Assembly (NCBI GenBank): GCA_013150955.1
Contig: JAADJD010000062.1
Location: 62,001-126,000, forward strand
Length of the DNA: 64,000 nucleotides
From: Calditrichota bacterium
GTDB lineage: Bacteria; Calditrichota; Calditrichia; RBG-13-44-9; J042
Reading direction: 5' to 3'
The position numbers and the translations under genes are program-made. The notes under the pieces were generated by a model, which ran no database searches, was not told the origin of the DNA, and saw only the letters and a list, made by a program, of their open reading frames with translations. Each line of letters starts with the position of its first letter. Position 1 is the first letter of the stretch. Shown piece after piece: positions 45,779 to 54,063 of the stretch.

Positions 45779-45795
45779 CTCAATATATGTGCCAA
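45779..45795 (-). promoter_or_regulatory. sigma-54 (-24/-12) promoter
   Basis: Minus strand reads TTGGCAC, five bases (ATATA), then TTGAG. This matches the consensus TGGCAC-N5-TTGC in all but the last -12 base. Transcription would start near 45768, leaving a leader of about 25 bases before the lipoprotein ATG. It lies directly downstream of a sigma-54 activator gene, which strengthens the call. Confidence 0.72.
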
Positions 45796-45893
45796 AAGAT
45801 TCTGTGGAAAAGGGAATATCACAAAACGACCGATTTTTCTTGAAAAATCAACGGGTTTGCCCATGCTCCTGAATGGCGGGACGATCAGACCAC

Positions 45894-45910
45894 TGTCAAC
45901 TTTGTTGACA
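45894..45910 (-). promoter_or_regulatory. palindrome, candidate activator binding site
   Basis: TGTCAAC-TTT-GTTGACA: perfect seven-base arms with a three-base centre. It lies about 100 bases upstream of the -24 element, the usual distance for an enhancer site, and 8 bases after the activator stop codon. A second inverted repeat, GATTTTT-CTTG-AAAAATC (45832-45849), lies between it and the promoter. Confidence 0.55.
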
Positions 45911-45917
45911 CAAGGTG

Positions 45918-47366
45918 CTAATCCAGTTTATACTTTGCCAGATCGATCCGGTACCGCTGTAGTTTTTTATGCAGTCCCATGCGACTCAAACCCAATTCCC
46001 GTGCCGTCTGGCTGATGTTTCCCCGATTTTTTTGCAATGCCCGCTCGATAAAATACCTCTCCATCTGTTCCACCCGTTCTTTTAACTGCAATGCCCCCTG
46101 ACCATTAAAAGGTGCTCCGTCTGTCGTGTGGATCTCCGGAAATTCAATCAAATCAGGTGTAATGGCCATCCCATCATCCGCCAGCACAATCGCGCGTTCG
46201 ATGATATTCTCCAGCTGACGCACATTGCCCGGGTAATCGTAATCCCGCAACCGTTGGAGCGCTTCCGGGTGGATGCCGGTGATTCGCTTGCCCATCTTCA
46301 AGGAATATTTCCGGATAAAATGATACACCAGTTCGGGGATATCCTCCCGGCGCTCCCTTAAAGGCGGCAAATGGATGGGAAACACATTCAAACGATAGAA
46401 CAAATCTTCCCGAAATTTGCCTTCCTGCACTGCCCGAGCCAGATCCCGATTGGTTGCGGAAATGACCCGGACATTCACATGAATGGCTTTTTCGGATCCC
46501 ACCGGGTGAATCTCCCCTTCCTGCAATACCCGAAGCAGGCGTTTCTGAAATTCCGGGGAGGTTTCTCCAATCTCATCCAGAAAGATGGTTCCGCCATCGG
46601 CCAGTTCAAACAATCCTTTTTTATCGCGAGTGGCCCCGGTAAAGGCCCCTTTTACGTGACCAAATAATTCGCTTTCCAGAAGGGTTTCCGGTAACGAAGC
46701 ACAATTCTGACTGACAAACATTTTATGTTTACGAGGGCCGTTGTAATGAATTGCCCGGGCGACCAATTCTTTGCCCGTGCCGGTTTCCCCGGTGATTAAA
46801 ACCGTGACGTCCGTGGGAATCACCTTTTTTAGCAAATGAAACACCTTTTGCATGGCCGGACTTTTGCCAATGATATGGTCGAAGGTGTATTCGGCCTCCA
46901 TCTCGCGTTGCAGCAGCAAGTTTTCCGCGGCCAGCCGTTCGTTGGCCTGACGCAATTCTTCCAGTAAGCGTTCATTGTCTTTTTTCAGCTGATAATGTTC
47001 AATGGCCCGACGGACGATCAGTCGCAACTCATCCGGTTCCCAGGGCTTTTGAATGTAGTAGAAAATTTGCCCCTCATTAATGGCCCGGATAGTGGCATCG
47101 ATATCGGAATACCCGGTAATCAGGATGCGCACCGCATCCGGCTGAATGTCTCTGGCCTGCCGCAGGAATTCCACTCCGGTCATTTCGGGCATCCGTTGAT
47201 CCACCAGTAAAACGGCAACCGGTTGCTTGCGGATCACTTCCAGAGCCGATAATGGCGAAGAGGACAGGATCACCTCATAGTCCCGTCGTAAAATGCGCTG
47301 AATGGCGTGCAAGATCCCCTGTTCGTCATCCACGGCCAGAACCGTGTACCGTCGATTCGTTGACAT
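45918..47366 (-). CDS. NtrC-type sigma-54-dependent response regulator
   Basis: 482 residues: receiver domain 1-120 with phospho-Asp 56 (VLLVDQRMPEM) and Lys 107 (IQKPWEP); coiled linker about 125-158; AAA+ domain about 163-395 with Walker A GETGTGKE at 193-200, the sigma-54-contacting loop GAFTGA at 240-245, Walker B TIFLDEIGE near 260 and the arginine-finger region; Fis-type helix-turn-helix at about 440-475 (GNISQTARELGLSRMGLHKKL). The intact GAFTGA predicts that it really activates sigma-54 promoters. Its ATG overlaps the kinase stop by one base (TAATG). The palindrome and -24/-12 promoter just downstream are its likely targets, so the lipoprotein-FadL operon is its likely regulon. Confidence 0.94.
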   Translation of the reverse strand: MSTNRRYTVLAVDDEQGILHAIQRILRRDYEVILSSSPLSALEVIRKQPVAVLLVDQRMPEMTGVEFLRQARDIQPDAVRILITGYSDIDATIRAINEGQIFYYIQKPWEPDELRLIVRRAIEHYQLKKDNERLLEELRQANERLAAENLLLQREMEAEYTFDHIIGKSPAMQKVFHLLKKVIPTDVTVLITGETGTGKELVARAIHYNGPRKHKMFVSQNCASLPETLLESELFGHVKGAFTGATRDKKGLFELADGGTIFLDEIGETSPEFQKRLLRVLQEGEIHPVGSEKAIHVNVRVISATNRDLARAVQEGKFREDLFYRLNVFPIHLPPLRERREDIPELVYHFIRKYSLKMGKRITGIHPEALQRLRDYDYPGNVRQLENIIERAIVLADDGMAITPDLIEFPEIHTTDGAPFNGQGALQLKERVEQMERYFIERALQKNRGNISQTARELGLSRMGLHKKLQRYRIDLAKYKLD

Positions 47367-50300
47367 TATTTCCTCTCCTCATCCCTGTTTTTCCCGGTTT
47401 CCCTGGAAAGTGGCAAATAGATCCGAAAACACGTCCCCTTTCCTTCCTGACTTTCAACTTCGATGCGCCCCCCATGATCCTGAATGATCCGGTAACTGAT
47501 ACTCAATCCCAGTCCCGTTCCCTGGCCCACAGGTTTGGTGGTAAAAAACGGATCAAAGATCCGCGAAAGCACATCGGCTGGAATGCCTTTTCCATCGTCG
47601 CGAATCTCCACGCACACTCGATCCCCTTCACTGCGTGTGGTGATCCAGATGTTTCCTTTCCCCTCAATGGCCTGAATGGCATTCAACAAAAGGTTCATGA
47701 ATACCTGATTGATTTGCCCGGGCTGACAGACAATTCGGGGTAGCTCGCCATACTTTTTGTGAACCCGAATCCGATCCCGAATTTCGTGGCGCAGAAGGGT
47801 CAGGGTCGATTCCAGGCCTTCGTGTAAATCCACCGACTTGAACGCCGCTTCGTCCAGTCGGGAAAAATTGCGTAAGTTTTGCACCACTTCTTTCACCCGT
47901 CGGCTTCCATCCAGGCTTTCCTGAATCAAACCATTCAAATCGTTTAAAATAAAGTCCAGATCGTATTGATCCTGTAATTGTTGTACCGTTTCTTTTAACT
48001 TTTCGGGCAGATCCCTGGCATCCCGTTGTTTTAAAATGACCTCCAGCAATCGCGAGAGCGCCTCGACATATTCCTGCAGGGTCTTCAAATTGGCATACAC
48101 AAAGCTAATGGGATTATTTAATTCGTGGGCAACCCCCGCGACCAGTTGCCCCAGACTGGACATTTTTTCGCTCTGGATGAGCTGGGCCTGCGCCTCCTTC
48201 AATTCCTGATACAATCGCCGCAATTCCCGGTTCTTCGCTTCCAGCTCCCGCACATATTTCTCCCGCACCTCGGCCTCAGTCACCTTCTGAATCAACCGCT
48301 TGGTCTCTTCGATATAGCGATTGTTTTCCACGGCAATGGCGGCCTGATTGGCAATAATCTGCAAAATGCTTCGATCCTCCGCATTCAATTCCCGACGTCT
48401 CTCCCCGGTTACCAGAACAATCACTGCATACAGGTTATCCTCCCGGCCAATCGGGATCAGGTAATCGCAGGGAATTCGGGTGAACTCCGGCAACTGTCTT
48501 TGAATCTCATCACAGGCCAGAATGCGCCCCCCGCTCAGAAGCGCCTGTTTAGACGGGTCGAGCGAGATTTCCGGCATTTGTGGAAGCGTTTTTCCGGAAC
48601 GGGCCACCTCACGAAACACATCGCCCTGCTTTTCCATGACCAGACAGAGCGATATTTCCAGCGCCCGGTGAATGGTGGAAGCCAGCTGGGAGAACAGCTC
48701 CTGATTGGTTTTAATTAAAATCAAATCCCGCGAAAATGCCTGCAGCAGACGGCGATAGCCAAACCGCTTTTCCTCCACCCGGCGAATTTTCTCCAGCACC
48801 ACGGTGGCCGCCCCGATCACCACCAGCAAAACCCCCAGCTGGGTGGTTAAAATTTTTCGTACCGGCTCTTCCCGATACATCCAGAACACCCCGTAAAGCA
48901 GCCCAATCATTAACAGAATGAAGGCATTAAAACTCACATTGCGCCAGTGGTAGCGCGAGCCAGCCAGGGAAAGAAAGGCCACAATGATGCCAAAAATCAA
49001 TAACGACAATCCCAGATTGATCCAGAAATCCAGTTGTTGAACCAGGCGACCCAGGGAATGCATCATTCGGTAGGACACCTTCCGCAGGCCGGTTTTTTCT
49101 TCCACGATGTACACATTTCCCGGTTTCAGCCCGGAACGCCAGCGTTCGGTGCCGGAGGGGAAGACGATTCGCGCAGTGTATTGTCCCCCGGCGTCCACCC
49201 CAAAATGGGCCACCAGTTCGCTCAGGGATAAATAACCCTGTCCCCCACTGATTTCCCGAAAACCAACCAGCACCAGGCTGTCCCGCTCATCTCGTTTATA
49301 CAACCACACCCGGGTGCCCACAGCATCGCGATTGCTCCCGACCCCTTCAAGGATCAGGCGGACATAATTTTTGTTATTTAACGGATTGAGATACAGAACG
49401 GAATGGGTGTCCTTGTTGGCCACAAATACGTCCAGATCACCATCGTCATCCAGATCCGCTACCGCCACCCCGGTGCTGTAATTCTGGTTTCGAACGGTAC
49501 CCGGGAGCCGTTCCTCAAACACCCGTTCCAGCAGCTGCCCATTTCGATTCAAATAAAATTGATTGGGGCCAATGTTGGAGAAAAAAACATCCTGCCACCC
49601 GTCGTTGTTTAGATCAGCAATGATACCGCCATACGCCGGGTAGGGATTGGCCACCTGAAACGGCCGGGGAGCTTCCTCAAATTGCCAGTTCGTGTCCCCG
49701 GCCGCTGTATGATTCAGATACAGGCGACTGTGGCCATCGCGATCCGCAACCAGAAAATCGAGATCGCCATCATTATCCACATCGCCAAAAACCACGCTGT
49801 TGCTATTCACCGCGTGTTGGAGGTGAAACAACGGCAAAGAAACCGGACGGAAGGACATTCCCCCGCGATTTTCATAAAGCGTATCTGGAGCAAACCAATT
49901 GCAAACGTAGAGATCCAGATCACCATCCCCATCCACATCGGCAAAGGCCGCACCCTGACTTACCGCACGCGAAGCCACCCCATATGCCGACGCCCGATCG
50001 CGAAAATACCGCCCATCGTAATTGATGAACAGATGATTGGCATGGTGCTCGTCCGTAACGAACAAATCCAGGTCACCATCGCCATCCACGTCTCCCCAGA
50101 TTCCCATATTGCCATCCAGGGGACGCCGCAACCCCATCTCTTCGGTCACATCCTGAAAACGAAAATGGGGCAACTGGCGAAACAATCGGGTACTGACCCC
50201 CCACCCCAGAATCAGCACATCCACCCGGCCGTCATCGTCAAAATCGACGGCCGATCCGCCAAGCTCCAGATTAACCTTTTTGCGCGGCATAAGGTTACCC

Positions 50301-50626
50301 CCCAGGCCGGTGGCGATGGTTCGATCTTCGAAGGTTTGCCCTCCCTGGTTCACAAATAACCGGTTGAGATTCCGAAATCGCACCACATAAAGATCCGGAT
50401 AACCATCATGATTCAAATCGCGAAACACCACCCCGTAACTGTCCCCAAACTCCGGTAATAGAGAATGACTCACCGGTTGGGCAAACATCCGGGCGACCCA
50501 GAGGGAATCTCCAGTTGCACCTGCAGAACTCATGAATAAAAAAATCAGGCCAATAGCCCCCAGCCAGCGCATGCTCCCGCACGGTGAAAAGCCTGGGGAA
50601 CGCTCACAGTAGGTTACTGTTTCCAT
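47366..50626 (-). CDS. sensor histidine kinase with exported FG-GAP propeller and ASPIC/UnbV domain
   Basis: 1086 residues from ATG 50626. An N-terminal hydrophobic segment (WLGAIGLIFLFMSSAGA) leads to an exported half with seven DxDxDG-type FG-GAP calcium loops starting near residues 70, 128, 179, 230, 282, 338 and 391 (for example DVDGDGDLDLFV), consistent with one seven-bladed propeller. An ASPIC/UnbV-like domain follows at about 435-510 (GYLSLSELVAHFG, VFPSGTERWRSG). Three membrane spans lie at about 534-556, 564-585 and 596-613; then a GAF domain (640-770), a coiled coil and a HisKA-HATPase core: phospho-His 834 in VAGVAHELNNP, N-box NLLLNAIQAI, DDGKGI, FDPFFTTK, GQGTGLGLS. The kinase overlaps its regulator by one base. 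A second start, ATG 50572, is also possible. This sensory half is unusual for a kinase. Confidence 0.9.
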   Translation of the reverse strand: METVTYCERSPGFSPCGSMRWLGAIGLIFLFMSSAGATGDSLWVARMFAQPVSHSLLPEFGDSYGVVFRDLNHDGYPDLYVVRFRNLNRLFVNQGGQTFEDRTIATGLGGNLMPRKKVNLELGGSAVDFDDDGRVDVLILGWGVSTRLFRQLPHFRFQDVTEEMGLRRPLDGNMGIWGDVDGDGDLDLFVTDEHHANHLFINYDGRYFRDRASAYGVASRAVSQGAAFADVDGDGDLDLYVCNWFAPDTLYENRGGMSFRPVSLPLFHLQHAVNSNSVVFGDVDNDGDLDFLVADRDGHSRLYLNHTAAGDTNWQFEEAPRPFQVANPYPAYGGIIADLNNDGWQDVFFSNIGPNQFYLNRNGQLLERVFEERLPGTVRNQNYSTGVAVADLDDDGDLDVFVANKDTHSVLYLNPLNNKNYVRLILEGVGSNRDAVGTRVWLYKRDERDSLVLVGFREISGGQGYLSLSELVAHFGVDAGGQYTARIVFPSGTERWRSGLKPGNVYIVEEKTGLRKVSYRMMHSLGRLVQQLDFWINLGLSLLIFGIIVAFLSLAGSRYHWRNVSFNAFILLMIGLLYGVFWMYREEPVRKILTTQLGVLLVVIGAATVVLEKIRRVEEKRFGYRRLLQAFSRDLILIKTNQELFSQLASTIHRALEISLCLVMEKQGDVFREVARSGKTLPQMPEISLDPSKQALLSGGRILACDEIQRQLPEFTRIPCDYLIPIGREDNLYAVIVLVTGERRRELNAEDRSILQIIANQAAIAVENNRYIEETKRLIQKVTEAEVREKYVRELEAKNRELRRLYQELKEAQAQLIQSEKMSSLGQLVAGVAHELNNPISFVYANLKTLQEYVEALSRLLEVILKQRDARDLPEKLKETVQQLQDQYDLDFILNDLNGLIQESLDGSRRVKEVVQNLRNFSRLDEAAFKSVDLHEGLESTLTLLRHEIRDRIRVHKKYGELPRIVCQPGQINQVFMNLLLNAIQAIEGKGNIWITTRSEGDRVCVEIRDDGKGIPADVLSRIFDPFFTTKPVGQGTGLGLSISYRIIQDHGGRIEVESQEGKGTCFRIYLPLSRETGKNRDEERK

Positions 50627-50770
50627 CAATGTGGACTTTTCCCCGTTGCATTAAGTGTTTAAGCATGTAACGACTCGAATTACCCTGAATACACAACGCT
50701 TAAGTAAAGATGTTCACGCAGATAAAACGAACCGCGATTTGCAAAAATTCCTCTGAAACCATTCGATTTG

Positions 50771-50935
50771 AAGCCAAGTAATGCATTGAACCGCGAATCA
50801 CGCGAATGAACACAAAAAATATCAATTAAAATCACGAATAAACCTCGAAGTGAATTTTCATACAGATCTAATCCAATGGATTTTATTAATTGGTATTAAT
50901 CCGTGCAATTCGTGGTCTAACGCAGAATTTCGGCT
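50771..50935 (+). repeat. interspersed inverted-arm repeat, copy 10
   Basis: Left end AAGCCAAGTAATGCATTGAA, arm CGCGAATCACGCGAATGAA, core AATTTTCATACAGATCTAAT with CCAATGGATTTTATT, right arm TGCAATTCGTGGTCTAACG. A more decayed fragment may precede it at 50670-50770. Nothing else is seen in 50630-51139. Confidence 0.9.
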
Positions 50936-51139
50936 AAATGATAATTCGTGCCAACTCGCATGCATTTTCGGAATCTGAGTTAACAATTTGAATGCCCTGT
51001 GCAGGGCGTTCAAGCCGGGCAATAGAAACACCTCCCCGATCCATTCAGTGTTTTTTCTGAGAATGTCATCAATATAGACCGGAACGATGGGGGATTCAAG
51101 GGTAAACTGGAGTGAATCAGGCGCTGTGGAGCGAACAGA

Positions 51140-52378
51140 CTATTCGCGAATGCGGGGCGGGGTGTATTCCCGGCAGGGATCCACCACCCGGGCATAGGGA
51201 CTGTTCCAGCTTTTTAGAAAGGTGCGCGCAATGATCCGGACAATACCCTTGCTTCTTACCACCAGGCCCAGATTCCGGGAGCGGTGAAAATAACTCTCCG
51301 CCCAGTTGGAAGTGCCCACCCACACCCATTCATCATCCACAACCATAAACTTGCAATGCTCCACCCGGGCAAAGGGGATAAATCCACCGCTGTATTCGGG
51401 CAATTCGGTAAAGCGGACTTCGATGTTCGGCACCACCTGAAGGCTTTTCAGAAAATCGATTCCGGGCTTTCGGGTGTTCCAGTTGGAAACCAGCAACCGC
51501 ACCTGCACCCCCCGGGCCGCCGCCGATCGTAACGCATTGTCCAGCACTGGATAAAACATCTTCCCATATACCGGTTCGTAATTCAATAACTGAATGAAAA
51601 TCCGTCTCTGCGCCCGGGAAATCAGATCCAGCAGGGCTGTTTCATCATGGGTTAGATTTGGAAACGTGAGCGTGTCGTTGATTGGGCTGAAGGTGGGGAA
51701 GATTTCCACCCATTCCTCTTTCCATTTCATTTGCAGCGGTTTTTGAGGAGAAATGAGGATTTCGTCTGCAACAGGGGGAAGGGGCTTCAGGGCGGCATCG
51801 GGATTTCCCGCCAGGAACCAATCGCGATCAAAAATCTGCAAAATCAGACGCGCCAGCCGTTCGTTGCGAACGCGCAATCCCAGTTCATGGATATGTTTTA
51901 ACGCCCGCCAGTCATAATTCTGGCTGCCGATGAACACGTCCCGGGCGTCAACCACAAAATATTTTGCATGCTGAACGCCACCCCGCTTGTTAAACCAGCG
52001 GATGATGCGCACTTCGATATTGGACACCCGGTCGAGCGAATCCAGCATTTGAGGATAAATCTGGTAAAACCTGCCATCGGCCAGGATACGGATCTGCACC
52101 CCACGCCCGGCCGCCTCCTGCAGCGCATGAAGAACCGTGTCCAGCGGTTCGCCTTCCTGATGGGACAGGTAAAATATTTCGATATCGATGCGCTCCCGGG
52201 CCCCCTGAATCATGTCCAACCAGACGTCCAGTGTCCGCGCGGTTTCCGGCAGCCCCAGATCAACTTCCACCGGAACGCTCTCCACCACCTCAATTGGTGG
52301 CTGCGCCAGGGCCAATCCTGTCAGAATAATCGGGATCCAAACAAAGCGTAGCAATCTGCGAAACCCGGCAATCAACAT
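51140..52378 (-). CDS. exported PLD3/PLD4-like phospholipase D family protein
   Basis: 412 residues with an N-terminal signal segment. Two HKD half-sites: HAKYFVVD (near residue 150, followed by GSQNYDWRALKHIHELG) and HCKFMVVDD (near 340, followed by GTSNWAESYF). Together these form one phosphodiesterase active site. The surroundings (IPFARVEHCKF, SQNYDWRALKHIHELGL, KSWNSPYA) track the animal PLD3/PLD4 and poxvirus K4L group more closely than bacterial cardiolipin synthases; PLD3/4 act as 5' exonucleases on single-stranded nucleic acid in lysosomes. An exported nuclease or lipid phosphodiesterase is therefore likely. Stands alone, 100 bases from rpoZ, same strand. Confidence 0.88.
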   Translation of the reverse strand: MLIAGFRRLLRFVWIPIILTGLALAQPPIEVVESVPVEVDLGLPETARTLDVWLDMIQGARERIDIEIFYLSHQEGEPLDTVLHALQEAAGRGVQIRILADGRFYQIYPQMLDSLDRVSNIEVRIIRWFNKRGGVQHAKYFVVDARDVFIGSQNYDWRALKHIHELGLRVRNERLARLILQIFDRDWFLAGNPDAALKPLPPVADEILISPQKPLQMKWKEEWVEIFPTFSPINDTLTFPNLTHDETALLDLISRAQRRIFIQLLNYEPVYGKMFYPVLDNALRSAAARGVQVRLLVSNWNTRKPGIDFLKSLQVVPNIEVRFTELPEYSGGFIPFARVEHCKFMVVDDEWVWVGTSNWAESYFHRSRNLGLVVRSKGIVRIIARTFLKSWNSPYARVVDPCREYTPPRIRE

Positions 52379-52433
52379 GTTTTCACCTTTCCATCAATGA
52401 TGGGAACAGACGATTTGGCTTCAAAAGGGGCAT

Positions 52434-52456
52434 AAAAAAACCCCGCCGGAGCGGGG
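52434..52456 (-). terminator. intrinsic terminator of rpoZ
   Basis: Minus strand GCCCCGC pairs with GCGGGG around a four-base loop and runs into seven T. Lies 22 bases after the rpoZ stop. Confidence 0.88.
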
Positions 52457-52477
52457 CGACTATCTTCGGGGAAAACG

Positions 52478-52780
52478 TTAACGTCTAACCGGTTCGTAAT
52501 GAAATTCCAGCTTTCCTTCCAGAAATTCTCGCTGGGCCGTAACCACCGGATTTTCCTCTTCTTCGATTTCGGTCTTCTCCATTTCCACCTCTTCCTGCTC
52601 CAGCTGCAGGAAATCGGTTTCAAATCCCCCTTCCAGTTCTTCCAGAATCTGGCGGTCTCGCTTCTTTTGATAGAGTTCCTCATTAATCTGTCGGGCCCGC
52701 TTGGAAATGACCATGACCGCTTCGTAGAGATTCTGGGCAATGTCCAGAAACTTTTTTAAATCCTGAGTACTTGCAGGCAT
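52478..52780 (-). CDS. rpoZ: RNA polymerase omega subunit (Rpb6-like)
   Basis: 100 residues. The opening LKKFLDIAQNLYEAVMVISKRARQINEEL matches the omega/Rpb6 fold (usual bacterial NRFELVxVAAxRARQL), in the diverged form seen in FCB bacteria. The C-terminal half is acidic (EEEVEMEKTEIEEEE). It helps assemble and stabilise the beta' subunit. ATG 52780 is nine bases after AAAGGAGG; the TTG at 52789 abuts that site. A near-consensus promoter and an intrinsic terminator frame the gene, so it is monocistronic. FCB omega proteins are often annotated only as hypothetical. Confidence 0.82.
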   Translation of the reverse strand: MPASTQDLKKFLDIAQNLYEAVMVISKRARQINEELYQKKRDRQILEELEGGFETDFLQLEQEEVEMEKTEIEEEENPVVTAQREFLEGKLEFHYEPVRR

Positions 52781-52828
52781 ACCGGACAACCTCCTTTGAT
52801 CTTATAAATTTTCAAATTCCGAGCGCCA

Positions 52829-52857
52829 AATATAACACAATATTTTTGTGAGGTCAA
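52829..52857 (-). promoter_or_regulatory. sigma-70 promoter of rpoZ
   Basis: Minus strand TTGACC, exactly 17 bases, then TATATT, 49 bases before the rpoZ ATG. A near-consensus match. Confidence 0.7.
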
Positions 52858-52947
52858 CTGTCGGAATAATTATCCGGAAAGCCGTCTTTGCTTCTTGTAA
52901 TTTTTTTTGGTAACCCTTAATTTCTTTACAAAAATTGGAGGGGCACC

Positions 52948-53541
52948 ATGCAACTCCAGCATTTCGCCCGAAAATTGGCGGCATTCGGGTTTGGAATCGC
53001 GTTTATTGTTTTCACAACCTGCTCCAGCAAGGCGGACAAATCGAATACCATACAAACCAAAAAAGGGGAGGAAACCACCATGTCCTTCATTCTGAAAAGC
53101 CCGGCCTTTGAACACGGAAAACCGATACCTCTGAAATACACCTGCGATGGCCCGGACGTCTCGCCTCCGCTGAGCTGGAGTGGCACGCCGGCGGGCACTA
53201 AAAGTTTTGTGCTCATCTGCGATGATCCCGATGCCCCCGTGGGCACTTGGGTGCACTGGGTAATCTACAACATTCCCGGAGACCGAACTGAATTGCCAGA
53301 GGGCGTGGCAAAGGAAAACATTGTGCTGGAAGACGTTCGACAGGGAATTAACGATTTTCAACGGATTGGCTATGGGGGACCCTGTCCACCGGGTGGCAAA
53401 CCCCATCGTTACTTTTTTAAACTGTATGCCCTGGATATCGAAAGCAACTGGGAAGCCGGTCTGACCAAAGAAGAGGTGCTGGAAAAAATGGAGAATCATG
53501 TGCTGGGTCAGACCGAACTGATGGGAACCTATCAACGATAA
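52948..53541 (+). CDS. PEBP-family (YbhB/YbcL-like) lipoprotein, possible second internal start
   Basis: 197 residues. N-terminal lipoprotein signal (FIVFTTCSSKAD, lipid Cys near 25), then the PEBP fold: FILKSPAFEHGKPIPLKYTCDG, SPPLSWSGTPAG, LICDDPDAPVGTWVHWVIYNIP, YGGPCPPGGKPHRYFFKLYALD. All conserved binding-pocket elements (DPDAP, GTWVHW, PPGGxPHRY) are present. Bacterial members are small ligand or phosphate-ester binders of unclear role. GGAGGGG lies before ATG 52948. A second strong site, AGGGGAGG, lies eight bases before Met 45 (ATG 53080), exactly where the cytosolic family members start, so two forms may be made. Divergent from rpoZ. Confidence 0.9.
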   Translation: MQLQHFARKLAAFGFGIAFIVFTTCSSKADKSNTIQTKKGEETTMSFILKSPAFEHGKPIPLKYTCDGPDVSPPLSWSGTPAGTKSFVLICDDPDAPVGTWVHWVIYNIPGDRTELPEGVAKENIVLEDVRQGINDFQRIGYGGPCPPGGKPHRYFFKLYALDIESNWEAGLTKEEVLEKMENHVLGQTELMGTYQR

Positions 53542-53549
53542 AAAAACAG

Positions 53550-54003
53550 CTATCCGGGGCAAATCTGTAAGCCGAATTCTGTCTCCCGTACCACGGGAGG
53601 GTGATCATTTATCTAAGCGGCCTACCCGGGAGTGGTGGGACCATTGTCCCGGCGAAGCGGGCCACTTCGCCCCTCCATTGGGAGGGTTCCTCCCCTATTT
53701 GGCCTTGCTCCGGGTGGGGTTTGTCCGGCCTGGGTGTTACCACATTCCCCTGCACGGGGGAATCTCCCTCTCGGGAGCCAGCCGGTGGGCTCTTACCCCG
53801 CCTTTTCACCCTTACCTCCTGCCCACCCGCTTTCGGGAAACGGGTGCTTCAAACGGCAGGAGGCGGTATCGTTTCTGTGACACTTTCCATCCCGAAAAGC
53901 TTACGCTTTTCGAGTCCCGGATTCTCTCCGGGCACCCTGCCCTGTGGAGTTCGGACTTTCCTCCCCGCCCCTGCGGGGCGATCACCCGATTTGCCCCGGA
54001 TAG
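53550..54003 (-). ncRNA. rnpB: RNase P RNA, bacterial class A
   Basis: The catalytic RNA of RNase P, which trims the 5' ends of tRNAs. On the minus strand the RNA begins CTATCCGGGGCAAATC (54003-53988) and ends with its exact complement GATTTGCCCCGGATAG (53565-53550), forming helix P1. Near the 5' end GGAGGAAAGTCCGAACTCC is the universal conserved block (CR I), and before the 3' end AGACAGAATTCGGCTTACAG is CR V. Length is about 454 bases, with several G/C-rich hairpins between. The RNA is followed by GCTGTTTTTTT, a terminator-like U run that overlaps the stop codon of the convergent PEBP gene. Lies just downstream of the zinc-ribbon gene, a common neighbour. Confidence 0.95.
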
Positions 54004-54063
54004 TTTGAAATTCGGGTGGATTTTCTAAACGCCAAACGCCACTCTACCAGAAAAGATCCCGGT

